A stretch of DNA of 64,000 nucleotides from Streptomyces physcomitrii (lineage in GTDB: Bacteria; Actinomycetota; Actinomycetes; Streptomycetales; Streptomycetaceae): NCBI RefSeq assembly GCF_012273655.1, contig NZ_JAAWWP010000026.1, positions 1 to 64,000 of the forward strand, read 5' to 3'. The notes beneath the pieces are model-generated. The model had not been told where the DNA came from, searched no databases, and saw only the letters and a list, made by a program, of their open reading frames with translations. The translations under genes were made by a program, and so were the position numbers. Below, piece after piece: positions 36,676 to 45,689 of the stretch (the stretch's first letter is position 1; every line of letters begins with the position of its first letter).

Positions 36676-38034
36676 ATGACATCCGGCCCCGCGTCACGCG
36701 AGAAGGACCGCACCCGCACGCTGTGCTCCGGTCGGCCGACCGGGCAGCGCGTCCGGCTCAGCGTCTACGACCTGATGACCGGCACCTTCGCCACCTCCCG
36801 CACCTTCTACTACCGCCAGACGCTCGACGCCGACGCCCTGCAGGAGTCCCTGGTCCGCACCCTGGCCGACCACCCCCTGCTCACCGGGCGGCTGCGCCGG
36901 GACGCGGACGGCGGCCTGAGCGTGCTGTGCGACGACGCGGGCGCCGTCTTCCGCGTCTCCCGCAGCGACCGTGCGATGCCGGACTACGGGCCCGAACTGT
37001 CCGCCAAGAAGGACCTGCGGCACTATCTGCACTCCGTCAACGCCTTCCGCGTCGTCGACCACGACACCCCCCTGCTGACCGTCAAGGTGACCCAGATGCG
37101 GGGCGGCGGCTCCGTCCTCGGGGTGTCCATCAACCACAGCATCGTCGACGGCGGCGGCTTCGTGGACTTCCTCCTGCGGTGGTCCCGGATCCACCGCGGC
37201 CTGGAGCCCGGCGCGCCCGCGCCCCACGACCGGACGCCGCTGGAGGAGATGGCGGCCGGCACCCGCGCGGCAGCCGAGGACCCGCAGTACACCCTGGTCT
37301 CCGGCCGCCGGAAGTTCGGCTTCCTGTGGCGGGTCAACGCCGGGGCGCGGCGGGTGCCCACCCTCACCACGCGCTTCTCCTCCGAGGAGGTCCTCGCGCT
37401 GCGGGAGACGGCGGCCGCCGGGCTGGCCGGCGAGGGGATCGAGGTCTCCAGCGGGGACGCCCTGACCGCGCAGATCTGGCGGGTGCTCGCGGCGCTGCGC
37501 GATCGGCCGCCACAGAGCACCGAGCGGCTGGGGCTGGTGGTCGGGCTGCGCGGGGCGCTCAAGGAGCAGTACCCCGAGGGCTTCTGGGGCAACGCCGTCT
37601 CCAACATCACCGCCACCCTGCCCACCCGGGTACTGCGCGAGGAGCCCGCGGAGCGCACGGTCGCCGCCGTACGCGAGGCGCTCAACCGCGTCACCCCCGA
37701 GCGGATCCGCGAGGAGAGTGCCTATCTGGAGGCCCAGCGGCGGGCCGGGCGGGTGCGCCGGGTGCTCAGCCGGATGTCCCTGGACTCCTTCGAGGACACC
37801 GTGGGCATGAACAACGTCAGCCGACTGCCGGTCTACCAGGTGGAGTTCGGCTCCGGGCGGCCCTTCTGGTTCGAGTACCCCTCCATCCCGATCCCCTGGA
37901 ACGTCCTGGTCACCCCCACCCCCCAGGACGACTACAGCCGCGACGTCCACCTGAGTCTGCCGCTGGCCGCCGCCGAGGCGCTGCGCACGCCCGAGTGGCA
38001 CAAGCGGCTGCATGCCCTGGCCCCCTCCCACTGA
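36676..38034 (+). CDS. BAHD-like acyltransferase
   Basis: 452-residue protein resembling plant and fungal BAHD (HxxxD) acyl-CoA O-acyltransferases. The N-terminus (LSVYDLM... FYYRQTLDADALQESLVRTLADHPLLTGRLRRDADGG) follows the BAHD pattern. Catalytic HxxxD is His154-Asp158 (NHSIVDGGG). The C-terminal DFGWG signature is recognisable but reads EFGSG (390-394), followed by the usual RPFWFEY. Start has GAGGTG upstream. It probably acylates a sugar or macrolactone hydroxyl; the acyl donor is unknown. Condensation-domain and PapA-like proteins share HxxxDG but not the EFGSG region. Last cluster gene on this side; convergent with the unrelated PoxB gene. Confidence 0.85.
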   Translation: MTSGPASREKDRTRTLCSGRPTGQRVRLSVYDLMTGTFATSRTFYYRQTLDADALQESLVRTLADHPLLTGRLRRDADGGLSVLCDDAGAVFRVSRSDRAMPDYGPELSAKKDLRHYLHSVNAFRVVDHDTPLLTVKVTQMRGGGSVLGVSINHSIVDGGGFVDFLLRWSRIHRGLEPGAPAPHDRTPLEEMAAGTRAAAEDPQYTLVSGRRKFGFLWRVNAGARRVPTLTTRFSSEEVLALRETAAAGLAGEGIEVSSGDALTAQIWRVLAALRDRPPQSTERLGLVVGLRGALKEQYPEGFWGNAVSNITATLPTRVLREEPAERTVAAVREALNRVTPERIREESAYLEAQRRAGRVRRVLSRMSLDSFEDTVGMNNVSRLPVYQVEFGSGRPFWFEYPSIPIPWNVLVTPTPQDDYSRDVHLSLPLAAAEALRTPEWHKRLHALAPSH

Positions 38035-38052
38035 GACCGGGGCGGCGGGCGG

Positions 38053-39795
38053 TCAGGGCCGGGGCACGTTGCGCAGGTTGGCGCGGGCCATCTGGACCAT
38101 CCGGCCGACGCCTCCGTCGAGGACGACCTTGGAGGCGGAGAGCGCGAAACCGGTGACCATGTCGGCGCTGATCTTCGGCGGGATGGAGAGGGCGTTGGGG
38201 TCGGTGACCACGTCGACCAGGGCCGGGCCCGGGTGCGCGAAGGCCTCCTTGAGGGCCTTGGCGAGCTGCTTGGGCTTCTCCACCCTGACCCCGTGGGCGC
38301 CGCAGGCCCGCGCGACGGCCGCGAAGTCCGGATTGCGGTTGGCCGTGCCGTACGAGGGCAGTCCGGCGACCAGCATCTCCAGTTCGACCATGCTGAGCGC
38401 GGAGTTGTTGAAGAGGACCACCTTCACCGGGAGTTCGTACTGGACGAGGGTGAGGAAGTCGCCCATCAGCATGGCGAATCCGCCGTCCCCGGACATCGAG
38501 ACGACCTGCCGGGACCGGTCGGTGAACTGGGCGCCGATGGCCTGGGGGAGCGCGTTGGCCATCGAGCCGTGCGAGAAGGAACCGATGATCCGGCGGCGGC
38601 CGTTGGGCGTGAGATAGCGGGCGGCCCAGACATTGCACATGCCGGTGTCGACGGTGAACACCGCGTCCTCGGCGGCGAGTTCGTCCAGGACCGAGGCGAC
38701 GTACTCGGGATGCAGGGGTACGTGCTTGTCGACCTTGCGGGTGTAGGCCTTCACGACCCCTTCGAGGGCGTCCGCGTGCTTCTTGAGCATCCGGTCGAGG
38801 AAGCGGCGGTCCGTCTTCGGGGAGACCTTCGGGATCAGGCAGCGCAGCGTCTCGCCCGCGTCGCCCCAGACCGCGAGGTCCAGCTTGCACCGCCGCCCGA
38901 GGTGCTCCGGCCGCACATCGACCTGCGCGATCTTCACATCGTCCGGCAGAAAGGCGTTGTACGGGAAGTCGGTGCCGAGCAGGATCAGCAGATCGCACTC
39001 ATGGGTGGCCTCGTAGGCGGCCCCGTACCCGAGCAGACCGCTCATCCCGACGTCGAAGCTGTTGTCGTACTGGATCCATTCCTTGCCGCGCAGGGCGTGG
39101 CCCACCGGGGACTTGATCTTCTCGGCGAGCTGCATCACCTCCGCGTGCGCCCCGGCCGTGCCGCTGCCGCAGAAGAGGGTCACCCGGTCCGCCTGGTCGA
39201 TCAGGGCGGCGAGCCGGTCGATCTCGGCGTCGCCGGGGCGCACCGTGGGCCGCGAGGTGACCAGGGCGTGCTCCGAGGCCCGTTCGGGTGCGGGCCGGTC
39301 GGCGACATCGCCGGGCAGCGTCACGACGCTCACCCCGCTGCGGCCGACCGCGTGCTGGATCGCGGTCTGCAGCAGCCGGGGCATCTGCTGCGGGCTGGAG
39401 ATCATCTCGCTGTAGTGGCTGCACTCGGCGAAGAGCCGGTCGGGATGGGTCTCCTGGAAGTAGCTGAGCCCGATCTCGCTGGAGGGGATGTGCGAGGCGA
39501 GGGCGAGGACCGGGGCCATCGAGCGGTGGGCGTCGTACAGGCCGTTGATCAGGTGCAGATTGCCCGGCCCGCAGGATCCGGCGCAGGCGGCGAGGCTCCC
39601 GGTGATCTGGGCCTCGGCCCCGGCCGCGAAGGCCGCGGTCTCCTCGTGCCGTACGTGGATCCAGTCGATGGCCGGGGTGCGCCGCACCGCGTCCACCACC
39701 GGGTTGAGGCTGTCGCCGACCACCCCGTAGAGCCTGCGGACCCCCGCCCTGACCAGGATGTCCACGAACTGCTCGGCGATGTTCTGCTTGGCCAT
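38053..39795 (-). CDS. poxB: Pyruvate dehydrogenase (quinone)/pyruvate oxidase-like thiamine-diphosphate enzyme
   Basis: 580-residue ThDP enzyme that oxidatively decarboxylates pyruvate to acetate and CO2, in PoxB passing electrons to the quinone pool at the membrane. Catalytic Glu51 (RHEETAAFAAG), FAD/central domain (~185-330), and the ThDP motif SGDGGFAML... NN in the C-terminal domain. ATG at 39795 has GGAGG upstream. It is close to PoxB in length and plan; acetolactate synthase or a related 2-oxo-acid enzyme is less likely because of the PoxB-like N-terminus and C-terminal tail. It marks the step out of the polyketide cluster into general metabolism. Confidence 0.88.
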   Translation of the reverse strand: MAKQNIAEQFVDILVRAGVRRLYGVVGDSLNPVVDAVRRTPAIDWIHVRHEETAAFAAGAEAQITGSLAACAGSCGPGNLHLINGLYDAHRSMAPVLALASHIPSSEIGLSYFQETHPDRLFAECSHYSEMISSPQQMPRLLQTAIQHAVGRSGVSVVTLPGDVADRPAPERASEHALVTSRPTVRPGDAEIDRLAALIDQADRVTLFCGSGTAGAHAEVMQLAEKIKSPVGHALRGKEWIQYDNSFDVGMSGLLGYGAAYEATHECDLLILLGTDFPYNAFLPDDVKIAQVDVRPEHLGRRCKLDLAVWGDAGETLRCLIPKVSPKTDRRFLDRMLKKHADALEGVVKAYTRKVDKHVPLHPEYVASVLDELAAEDAVFTVDTGMCNVWAARYLTPNGRRRIIGSFSHGSMANALPQAIGAQFTDRSRQVVSMSGDGGFAMLMGDFLTLVQYELPVKVVLFNNSALSMVELEMLVAGLPSYGTANRNPDFAAVARACGAHGVRVEKPKQLAKALKEAFAHPGPALVDVVTDPNALSIPPKISADMVTGFALSASKVVLDGGVGRMVQMARANLRNVPRP

Positions 39796-39881
39796 CCCGC
39801 CCGCACCTCCAGGTCGCCGCTCGGCCCCGCGGCGCCCGATGGACCGGCCGCCGCCCGTCCATCAATGCACACCTGGTCCCC

Positions 39882-41384
39882 TCACGCCTCCCACACCGCG
39901 GCGGCCGTCCGGTCGTCCGCGTAGCCCCTGACCCCCACCTGGGTGTCCGCCAGGAAATCGGCGAGCCCGGGCGGTTCCTGGCCCTGCCAGCGGTCGGCCA
40001 GGTGCGCGAGGAGGGCCGGCTCGCCCCGCAGGGGCGCGGCAAGGCCGGGCCCGCACAGCAGCAGGACATCACCCGGGCGGCCGACCGAGACCTGGAAGCG
40101 GAAGGGGTCCCGGGCGTGCTCGCGGGCGGGCACATAGGGGCTCGGCGGGGCGCTCACGCCCAGGCGCAGGGTGTCGGGTCCGCCGCCGGTCCTCGGCCCG
40201 GCGTCCACCGTCTGCCCGGCGGTGCTCGGCTCGATGTCCTCCCACCGCCCCTCGCGCAGCCGCAGGAGCCCGCCGTCGCCCACCCCGAAGAAGACCCGGC
40301 TGCGGCAGCGCGGATCGGCGGGCAGCAGCAGGCAGCGCAGCACGGCGCTGTACCCCGCCGGGTCCGTGCCCCGCTCGGAGGCCCGGGCCCGCAGCTTGCC
40401 GAGGCTGCGGTCGGTCAGGCGCTGCAGCCCGGACTTGAGGTCGGCGCGGCGCTCGGCGCGGATGTCCTCGGCGAGCCGGGCGTGGCTGCGCCCGACGGCC
40501 TCGCCCAGCCAGGCGCAGGCCTCGGCCGCGGCCCGGTGGGCACCGGCCCCGCCGGGCGCCACGGTGGCCGTGGCGAGGAGGACGAGGGCGTCCTCCCCCT
40601 CGCCGAAGCGGGCGGTGAGCAGGCTGTCCCGGCGCGGCTCGCCCAGGTGGCGCGCCGCGTCGCCGCGTACGGAGACGGCCCGCAGGGTGCAGGAGCCGTA
40701 CCGCGCCCCGTCCAGGACGGTGTCCGCGACCAGTTCCTCCAGCGCCTCCGGGTCGGCCGCCGGGAGCGCGACCGGCTCGGCCGCGTAACCGGGCGGCTCC
40801 TCGCCCACGTACCGCACGCGTGGCGGTGGCCCGGCGGCGGGGGCCGGGGCGTCCGCGGTCCGCTGAGCGGCCTCGGCCGGGCGGGAGGCGAAGGTGCGCG
40901 GCTGCGAGGGCTGGGCGGTGGGCGGCTCCCACGGAGCCCGGGGCCGGGGCGGTCGGACGGCGGGCGCGGCTGCCGCCGGGGCGGCGGGGCCGGTCGCGGT
41001 GCGGGACGGGCGGCCGGGGGCGGCCGGTGCCTCGCGCGGGTCGGCCGGCGGCGCGCCCGGTCCGGGCAGCAGGAGTTCCGTGTCGGGTTCCAGGAGCGCT
41101 TCGTCGGAATCGGCGCGGGGCCCGGGCACGGGGGCCCGGGATGCGCTCTCCTCCTCCGGAGGGCGGTCCCAGGTGCTTCCGGCGGGGGGCTCGGCCGGTT
41201 CGTCGCCGGTGCCCGGGGCCGGGTCCGGTTCGGGCGTCCGGCCGCGGCGCAGTGTGCCCGCCGCCGAGGCGAAACGGTCGTCGAGCGTGTCCCCGGACGA
41301 GGCCTCGCCGGTGTCCTCGGTGCTTTCGTCGTACAAGTCGCGCCACCAGTCGTCGTGGCCCGCGGTCCCGTCCCCCTGCTTCAT
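39882..41384 (-). CDS. Protein with C-terminal PP2C-like domain and disordered N-terminus
   Basis: 500 residues from the ATG at 41384. Residues ~1-200 are rich in Pro, Ala, Glu and Asp and look disordered. Residues ~225-500 resemble the PP2C/SpoIIE-like phosphatase fold (GEGEDALVLLATATVAPGGAGAHRAAAEACAWLGEAV; VFFGVGDGGLLRLREGRW; DVLLLCGPGLAAPLRG; FLADTQVGVRGYADDRTAAAVW). The DG and GYADDRT segments fit metal-binding loops of PP2C proteins, though not all ligands are clear. Probably a Ser/Thr phosphatase-like regulator. Divergent from a HATPase protein across 540 bp. Confidence 0.7.
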   Translation of the reverse strand: MKQGDGTAGHDDWWRDLYDESTEDTGEASSGDTLDDRFASAAGTLRRGRTPEPDPAPGTGDEPAEPPAGSTWDRPPEEESASRAPVPGPRADSDEALLEPDTELLLPGPGAPPADPREAPAAPGRPSRTATGPAAPAAAAPAVRPPRPRAPWEPPTAQPSQPRTFASRPAEAAQRTADAPAPAAGPPPRVRYVGEEPPGYAAEPVALPAADPEALEELVADTVLDGARYGSCTLRAVSVRGDAARHLGEPRRDSLLTARFGEGEDALVLLATATVAPGGAGAHRAAAEACAWLGEAVGRSHARLAEDIRAERRADLKSGLQRLTDRSLGKLRARASERGTDPAGYSAVLRCLLLPADPRCRSRVFFGVGDGGLLRLREGRWEDIEPSTAGQTVDAGPRTGGGPDTLRLGVSAPPSPYVPAREHARDPFRFQVSVGRPGDVLLLCGPGLAAPLRGEPALLAHLADRWQGQEPPGLADFLADTQVGVRGYADDRTAAAVWEA

Positions 41385-41926
41385 GCACCCATTCTCACCG
41401 CACGGCTCGCGTCTATCCGCCCATCGGCGAAATCGTCTTCCGTGCGGCCTCCCATGGGAGAGAACACAAGACCGCCGGGCCGCTCCACCCCCCACGGCAG
41501 TGCTGCCCGGCGGTCGACTGCGCGCTCCGGCCCGGCACGGCCGGAGCGGGGCAGCACACCCGGAAACCGTCGGTGAGAACCGGAATCCGAGGGGACCGCT
41601 GCCCCGTGCATCCTTTCTAGTCTGCCGTTTCCGGCCAGCTCCAAACGAGCCGGTGACCGCATGGTGGACAGCGCACGGCGGCGCATCGGCTCCGTTGTCC
41701 CGCTCCAGGGCGATTGACCTGCGAAAACATGACAGCGGGAAGGTTGTCCGGAACCTCGGGGGAGGTTTCCTGGAGTTTCTGTGCGGGAAGTGCGCTCGGT
41801 GGCCCCGCACCAGAGGTGAACTCCCGGGTAACTCCGGGAGTCGGAGGGGCTCAACAGGAGTGACGGAGGGCGCGGGAGGGAAAAGCACTGCGTGTAGATG
41901 TTCGAGCAGGAAGGATCGGCAGCGGC
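41385..41926. other. Gap upstream of the HATPase gene
   Basis: About 540 bp without a convincing gene. Visible: an 18-codon frame starting ATGGTGGACAGC near 41660 and ending TGA near 41717, AT-rich relative to its surroundings; and a hairpin at 41820-41841 (ACTCCCGG/CCGGGAGT) 85 bp before the HATPase start. It should hold promoters for both divergent genes. Confidence 0.45.
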
Positions 41927-42415
41927 ATGCAGGCGGGGGTCATGACGAGGCAGATACGAGGGACCGGCTCGGCCGGACATCAGAGCGGCGGGGGTCAGGC
42001 GGTGCGCGCCACGGGCACGGCGCTGCGCACCGGCCGTACGGCACTCACCCGAAGAATCGGACGCGCGGAGCTGCGCGCCGTGCCCGCGGTGCGCCGGGAG
42101 GTCAGGGCGCTGGTCTCCGGCTGGGGCCGGCCCGCCGTCGCGGACACGGCAGAACTGCTCACCTGTGAACTGGTCACCAACGCCCTCCTGCACACCGAGG
42201 GCGAGGCGGTGCTGACCGTGCTCCTCGGGCCGGATCAACTGCGCGTGGAGGTACGGGACTTCGCGGGCCGCCGGCCGCGACCGCGGGGTCCGCGCCCCGA
42301 GGGGGCGACGGGCGGCCGGGGCCTGCAACTGGTGGAGATGCTCGCCGGGGCCTGGGGCGTGGACCGCGCGGCCGGAGGCAAGACCGTCTGGTTCGAACTC
42401 GGCGAAGAGGGCTGA
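41927..42415 (+). CDS. ATP-binding protein of the RsbW/anti-sigma (HATPase_c_2) family
   Basis: 162-residue single-domain ATPase of the kind common in Streptomyces, many copies of which act as anti-sigma-factor serine kinases or partners of PP2C phosphatases. N box LLTCELVTNALLHTEG, followed by VEVRDFAGRRP and the G box GGRGLQLVEMLAGAWGV. An internal ATG five codons later is an equally possible start. Divergent from the PP2C-like gene, which hints at a linked phosphorylation switch, but that is inference. Confidence 0.85.
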   Translation: MQAGVMTRQIRGTGSAGHQSGGGQAVRATGTALRTGRTALTRRIGRAELRAVPAVRREVRALVSGWGRPAVADTAELLTCELVTNALLHTEGEAVLTVLLGPDQLRVEVRDFAGRRPRPRGPRPEGATGGRGLQLVEMLAGAWGVDRAAGGKTVWFELGEEG

Positions 42416-42440
42416 GCCCGGCCCCGCACCGGACACGACG

Positions 42441-42472
42441 ACGCCGCGTCGGCGAGGGTGCCGACGCGGCGT
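42441..42472. terminator. Hairpin between convergent genes
   Basis: A 13-bp perfect inverted repeat (ACGCCGCGTCGGC, 6-nt loop) between the HATPase and DUF2637 stops. Confidence 0.8.
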
Positions 42473-42492
42473 GACGGGGGAGCGGCGGGCGC

Positions 42493-43518
42493 TCAGCCGA
42501 ACTGCTGCTCAAGGTCCTTCAGCTTGCGCTCAAGGGAGTCGAGTCGCGGGAGGGTCATTGTGTCGTCCTCCGCGGTGAGGTCGACGACCGGCTTGCCGCC
42601 GCCGGAGACCGCGGCGAGCGAGGCCCGGGCACGGGCCGGGAGTTCGGGGGCGGCGGCCGGTGCGGTGCTGCTCTCCGGCGCGGTGGCGGCCACCGGCGGG
42701 AGCTCGACCTGGCGTCCTCCTTTGCCGAAGCCTCCTTTGCCGTAGCGGCCGAGGGCCTTGAGGCGGGCGCGCTGGAGCTTCTCCTGGTCCCTGCGCTGGA
42801 CCCGCTCCTGCCCCTTGATCTTGCGGTCCTCGCGGACCTCGTCCACGGCCTCGTCCAGGGTGCGCACCCCTTCGAGGAGCATCAGCGACCAGGCGGCGTA
42901 GGTCTCGCGGGGCGCGCGCAGCCAGCGCACGATGCGGATCTGCGGGAGCGGGCGCGGCACCAGGCCCTTCTCGCGGAGGGCGGCGCGGCGGGTCTGCTTG
43001 AGGGCGCGGTCGAAGAGGACGGCGGCCGACAGGGACATCCCGGCGAAGAACTCCGGGGCGCCCGCGTGCTCCACGCCGCGCGGCGCGTGCACCCAGTTGA
43101 ACCAGGCGGCGGCGCCCGCGAAGGTCCACACGAGGAGGCGGGAGCCGAGGGCCGCGTCACCGTGGCTGGCCTCGCGCACCGCGAGCACCGAGCAGAACAT
43201 GGCGGCGCCGTCGAGCCCGAAGGGCACCAGGTACTCCCAGCCGCCCGAGAGGTTCAGGTTCTGCCGCCCGAAGCCGACCAGGCCGTGGAAGGAGAGCGCG
43301 GCGGCCACCGCGGCACAGCAGAAGAGCAGGACGTACGAGGCGCTGCCGTACAGCACCTCCTTGCGGCGCCGGCGCTCCTCGCTGCGCTGCCAGGAGTCCT
43401 CCGTGCCGGACTCCTTGGCGGGGCGCCTGCCCCGTACCAGCACGGTGGCGGCTGTGGCGATGCCGAGCAGGGCAGCCCCTGGCAGCACCCAGTACAGCGC
43501 CATGTCGTTCAGAGTCAT
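42493..43518 (-). CDS. DUF2637 membrane protein
   Basis: 341 residues from the ATG at 43518 (GAGGGA upstream). Hydrophobic segments near residues 6-28, 58-84, 90-115, 122-142 and 150-168 give a DUF2637/SpdB-like membrane domain (SFHGLVGFGRQNLNLSGGWEYLVPFGLDGAAMFCSVLAVREA). A charged cytoplasmic tail follows (RKIKGQERVQRRDQEKLQRARL), then a Pro/Ala linker and a short coiled coil at the end (LDSLERKLKDLEQQFG). The family is often found in Streptomyces plasmid-transfer and chromosomal loci; its molecular function is not established. No plasmid genes are nearby. Confidence 0.8.
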   Translation of the reverse strand: MTLNDMALYWVLPGAALLGIATAATVLVRGRRPAKESGTEDSWQRSEERRRRKEVLYGSASYVLLFCCAAVAAALSFHGLVGFGRQNLNLSGGWEYLVPFGLDGAAMFCSVLAVREASHGDAALGSRLLVWTFAGAAAWFNWVHAPRGVEHAGAPEFFAGMSLSAAVLFDRALKQTRRAALREKGLVPRPLPQIRIVRWLRAPRETYAAWSLMLLEGVRTLDEAVDEVREDRKIKGQERVQRRDQEKLQRARLKALGRYGKGGFGKGGRQVELPPVAATAPESSTAPAAAPELPARARASLAAVSGGGKPVVDLTAEDDTMTLPRLDSLERKLKDLEQQFG

Positions 43519-43797
43519 TCGGGGGTCCCTCGCAGGCAGTAGGACGTTTCGGGCGTCATCGTGGCCCATCTGCTGCCGCCGCCGAGCGCTTTCGGCCAAG
43601 AACACGCCAAATGGGGTGGGAGCAACGGGGGGTGACTCGAACTCCCGCACGGAAAAGGGGAGTTGAGTTCGATCAAGACTACACGGCCGGGTGGTGCCGT
43701 ATGCACGCTTGCGGCGGCGTACCGTTTCGCCACCGCGGCCCCTCGCGGCCGGATTCCGCCTGCGCGCGAGCGGGGTCCCCATCCGGCCGTCCGGCGC

Positions 43798-44643
43798 TCA
43801 GAGAGCGGTGGCGAGGCGGCGGGCGAGGCGGTCGGCGTCGCAGGTGCGCGGGCAGGTGTCGCAGGTGTCGCCGGGGCCCAGTGTGTAGGAGAAGCAGCAG
43901 GAGATCCGGTCCCTGGTCAGCAGGCGGGACCCGGCGTGCCCGGGCAGCTCGCGGAAGCCCGCGGCGCCCGTGTAGGGCAGCGTCCCGCCGGGCAGCAGCC
44001 GGGTCAGCTCGCGGGTGGCCCGGTCCTCCTCGCCGAGCGCGCGGCCCGCGGCCCACAGCCCCTCGGTGATGTCGTCGGTGGCCATGCCCCACAGGGCCCG
44101 GCCGCGCCGCCGCATCCGGGGCCCGAAGCGGTCGAGCAGCGGCCTCAGGTGCGTGGTGAGGGCGCCGAGGAGGGTCTCGCGCAGGGCCGCCTCGTCGGCG
44201 ACCACCCGGGCGCCGGGCAGGGCGGCCGCCGGATCCGCGGGCAGGCAGCTGAAGGCGCCGGTGCGCACCGCCAGCCGTCCCTGCTCGCGGTGGAGGGTGA
44301 CGTCCGCCACCGAGAGGTGCGGGACCCGGCGCCGCAGGAACCAGGGCACGGTGAGCAGCAGGCAGCCGCTGTAGGCGTAGCGGTGCAGGCCGAAACCGGC
44401 GATCACATCGGGGCGGCCCCGCTCGCCGTGGTCGCGCAGCACCTGCTCCTCGTCCCAGCGGAGGTAGGCGTCCAGGGCGGCGCCGCCCGCGGCGAGTTCG
44501 CCGATGCCGGTCCAGCCCTCGCCGCTCGGCGCTTTCTCCCCCTCGGCCAGCTCGCGGACGCGCAGCCAGGAGAAGGCCTCGTTCAGCCGGGCGTAGGAAT
44601 CCGCGACTGCGGAGGGGCGGGCGGGGGGCACCGATGCGGCCAT
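43798..44643 (-). CDS. FhuF-like [2Fe-2S] ferric siderophore reductase
   Basis: 281-residue protein with the C-terminal CC-x10-C-x2-C iron-sulfur signature of FhuF (ISCCFSYTLGPGDTCDTCPRTC). FhuF-type enzymes reduce ferric iron bound to siderophores in the cytoplasm. ATG at 44643. An iron box lies 28-46 bp upstream, so it is probably repressed by DmdR/IdeR with iron. Alone, without siderophore synthesis or transport genes beside it. Confidence 0.88.
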   Translation of the reverse strand: MAASVPPARPSAVADSYARLNEAFSWLRVRELAEGEKAPSGEGWTGIGELAAGGAALDAYLRWDEEQVLRDHGERGRPDVIAGFGLHRYAYSGCLLLTVPWFLRRRVPHLSVADVTLHREQGRLAVRTGAFSCLPADPAAALPGARVVADEAALRETLLGALTTHLRPLLDRFGPRMRRRGRALWGMATDDITEGLWAAGRALGEEDRATRELTRLLPGGTLPYTGAAGFRELPGHAGSRLLTRDRISCCFSYTLGPGDTCDTCPRTCDADRLARRLATAL

Positions 44644-44670
44644 GGAGGTCCGTCCCAGACGTGATCGTTG

Positions 44671-44689
44671 GCAGGTAAGCCTTACCTTA
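44671..44689 (-). promoter_or_regulatory. IdeR/DmdR iron box
   Basis: On the - strand TAAGGTAAGGCTTACCTGC closely follows the actinobacterial iron-box consensus TTAGGTTAGGCTAACCTAA and ends 28 bp before the fhuF-like ATG. Confidence 0.8.
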
Positions 44690-44861
44690 CCCCGAGCTGA
44701 GGGGGTGTGACCTTCGGGTCCGCGCCGCCTATCGTGCTGCACGGTGAGGGCGGGATCCGCAGAGGAACGGCCGCCCGCCCGAGTCCGCGGAACGGTGCGC
44801 GACGGACGCCGTCGCGCGAGGTCGAGCCGCCGAGGAGGGCCGAGCCGTCGAGGAGGACCGG

Positions 44862-45689
44862 ATGGAGAAGGCGGCACGCGGTGCCCCCGGCCTGCCCGCA
44901 CCCGGCGCCGCCCCGGCGCCGCCCGGCCTCCCCCCGGCGGGCACCGGCCAGGTCCCGGCCCAGCCTGGCCCCGAGGCCGGCCGCGCCCCGGCCGCCAGGG
45001 CCGCCGCCCCCGCCTTCCGCCCCCCGGCTCCCGGCCGCCCCGCCGGGGAGCCGCCGCGCCCGGTCGTCACCCGCTCCTCGGTGCGCGGCCAGGTGCTCGC
45101 CGGGCTCCGTATCGCGCTCGTGGAGGGTGAACTCCTCGCGGGCGAGGTGTACTCGGCGCCCGCCCTCGCGGAGCGCTTCGGGGTCTCGGCCACGCCGGTG
45201 CGCGAGGCCATGCAGCAGCTCGCCGCCGAGGGCGCCGTCGAGGTGATGCCCAACCGCGGATTCCGGGTACTGCGGCGCAGCCCGCGGGAGTTGACCGAAC
45301 TCGCCGAGGTGCGCGCCCTGATCGAGGTGCCGGTCATGCTGGACCTCGCGCGGACGGTTCCCCCCGAGGGCTGGAGCGCGCTGCGTCCCAAGGCGGAGGC
45401 GACCGTACGGGCCGCCGCCGAGGGGGACTTCGCGGGTTACGCCGAGTGCGACCGCGCCTTCCACCGCGCCGTGCTCGCGCTCAGCGGCAACCAGCAACTG
45501 GTGCAGGTGGCCGAGGACTTGCACCGGCGCTCCCAGTGGCCCCTCGCGGGCGGCTCCACGCCGCGCGGCCGTGCCGACCTGCTCGCGGACGCCGCCGAGC
45601 ACACCGCGCTCCTCGACGCCCTCGTGGCCCGCGATCTGTCCGTGGTGCAGTCGCTGGTGCGCGAGCACTTCGCGGGCGCGCGCGACTGA
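44862..45689 (+). CDS. GntR-family regulator, FadR subfamily
   Basis: 275 residues: an unusual Pro/Ala-rich N-terminal extension of ~65 residues, winged helix (SVRGQVLAGLRIALVEGELLAGEVYSAPALAERFGVSATPVREAMQQLAAEGAVEVMPNRGFRV), then an all-helical FCD ligand-binding domain with metal-type His/Asp positions (DRAFHRAVLALSGN... AAEHTALLDAL... VREHFAGA). ATG at 44862 has GAGGAGG upstream; the extension could mean that a later start is used. Such proteins respond to small carboxylic acids. The target is unknown; no metabolic operon is joined to it. Confidence 0.88.
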   Translation: MEKAARGAPGLPAPGAAPAPPGLPPAGTGQVPAQPGPEAGRAPAARAAAPAFRPPAPGRPAGEPPRPVVTRSSVRGQVLAGLRIALVEGELLAGEVYSAPALAERFGVSATPVREAMQQLAAEGAVEVMPNRGFRVLRRSPRELTELAEVRALIEVPVMLDLARTVPPEGWSALRPKAEATVRAAAEGDFAGYAECDRAFHRAVLALSGNQQLVQVAEDLHRRSQWPLAGGSTPRGRADLLADAAEHTALLDALVARDLSVVQSLVREHFAGARD

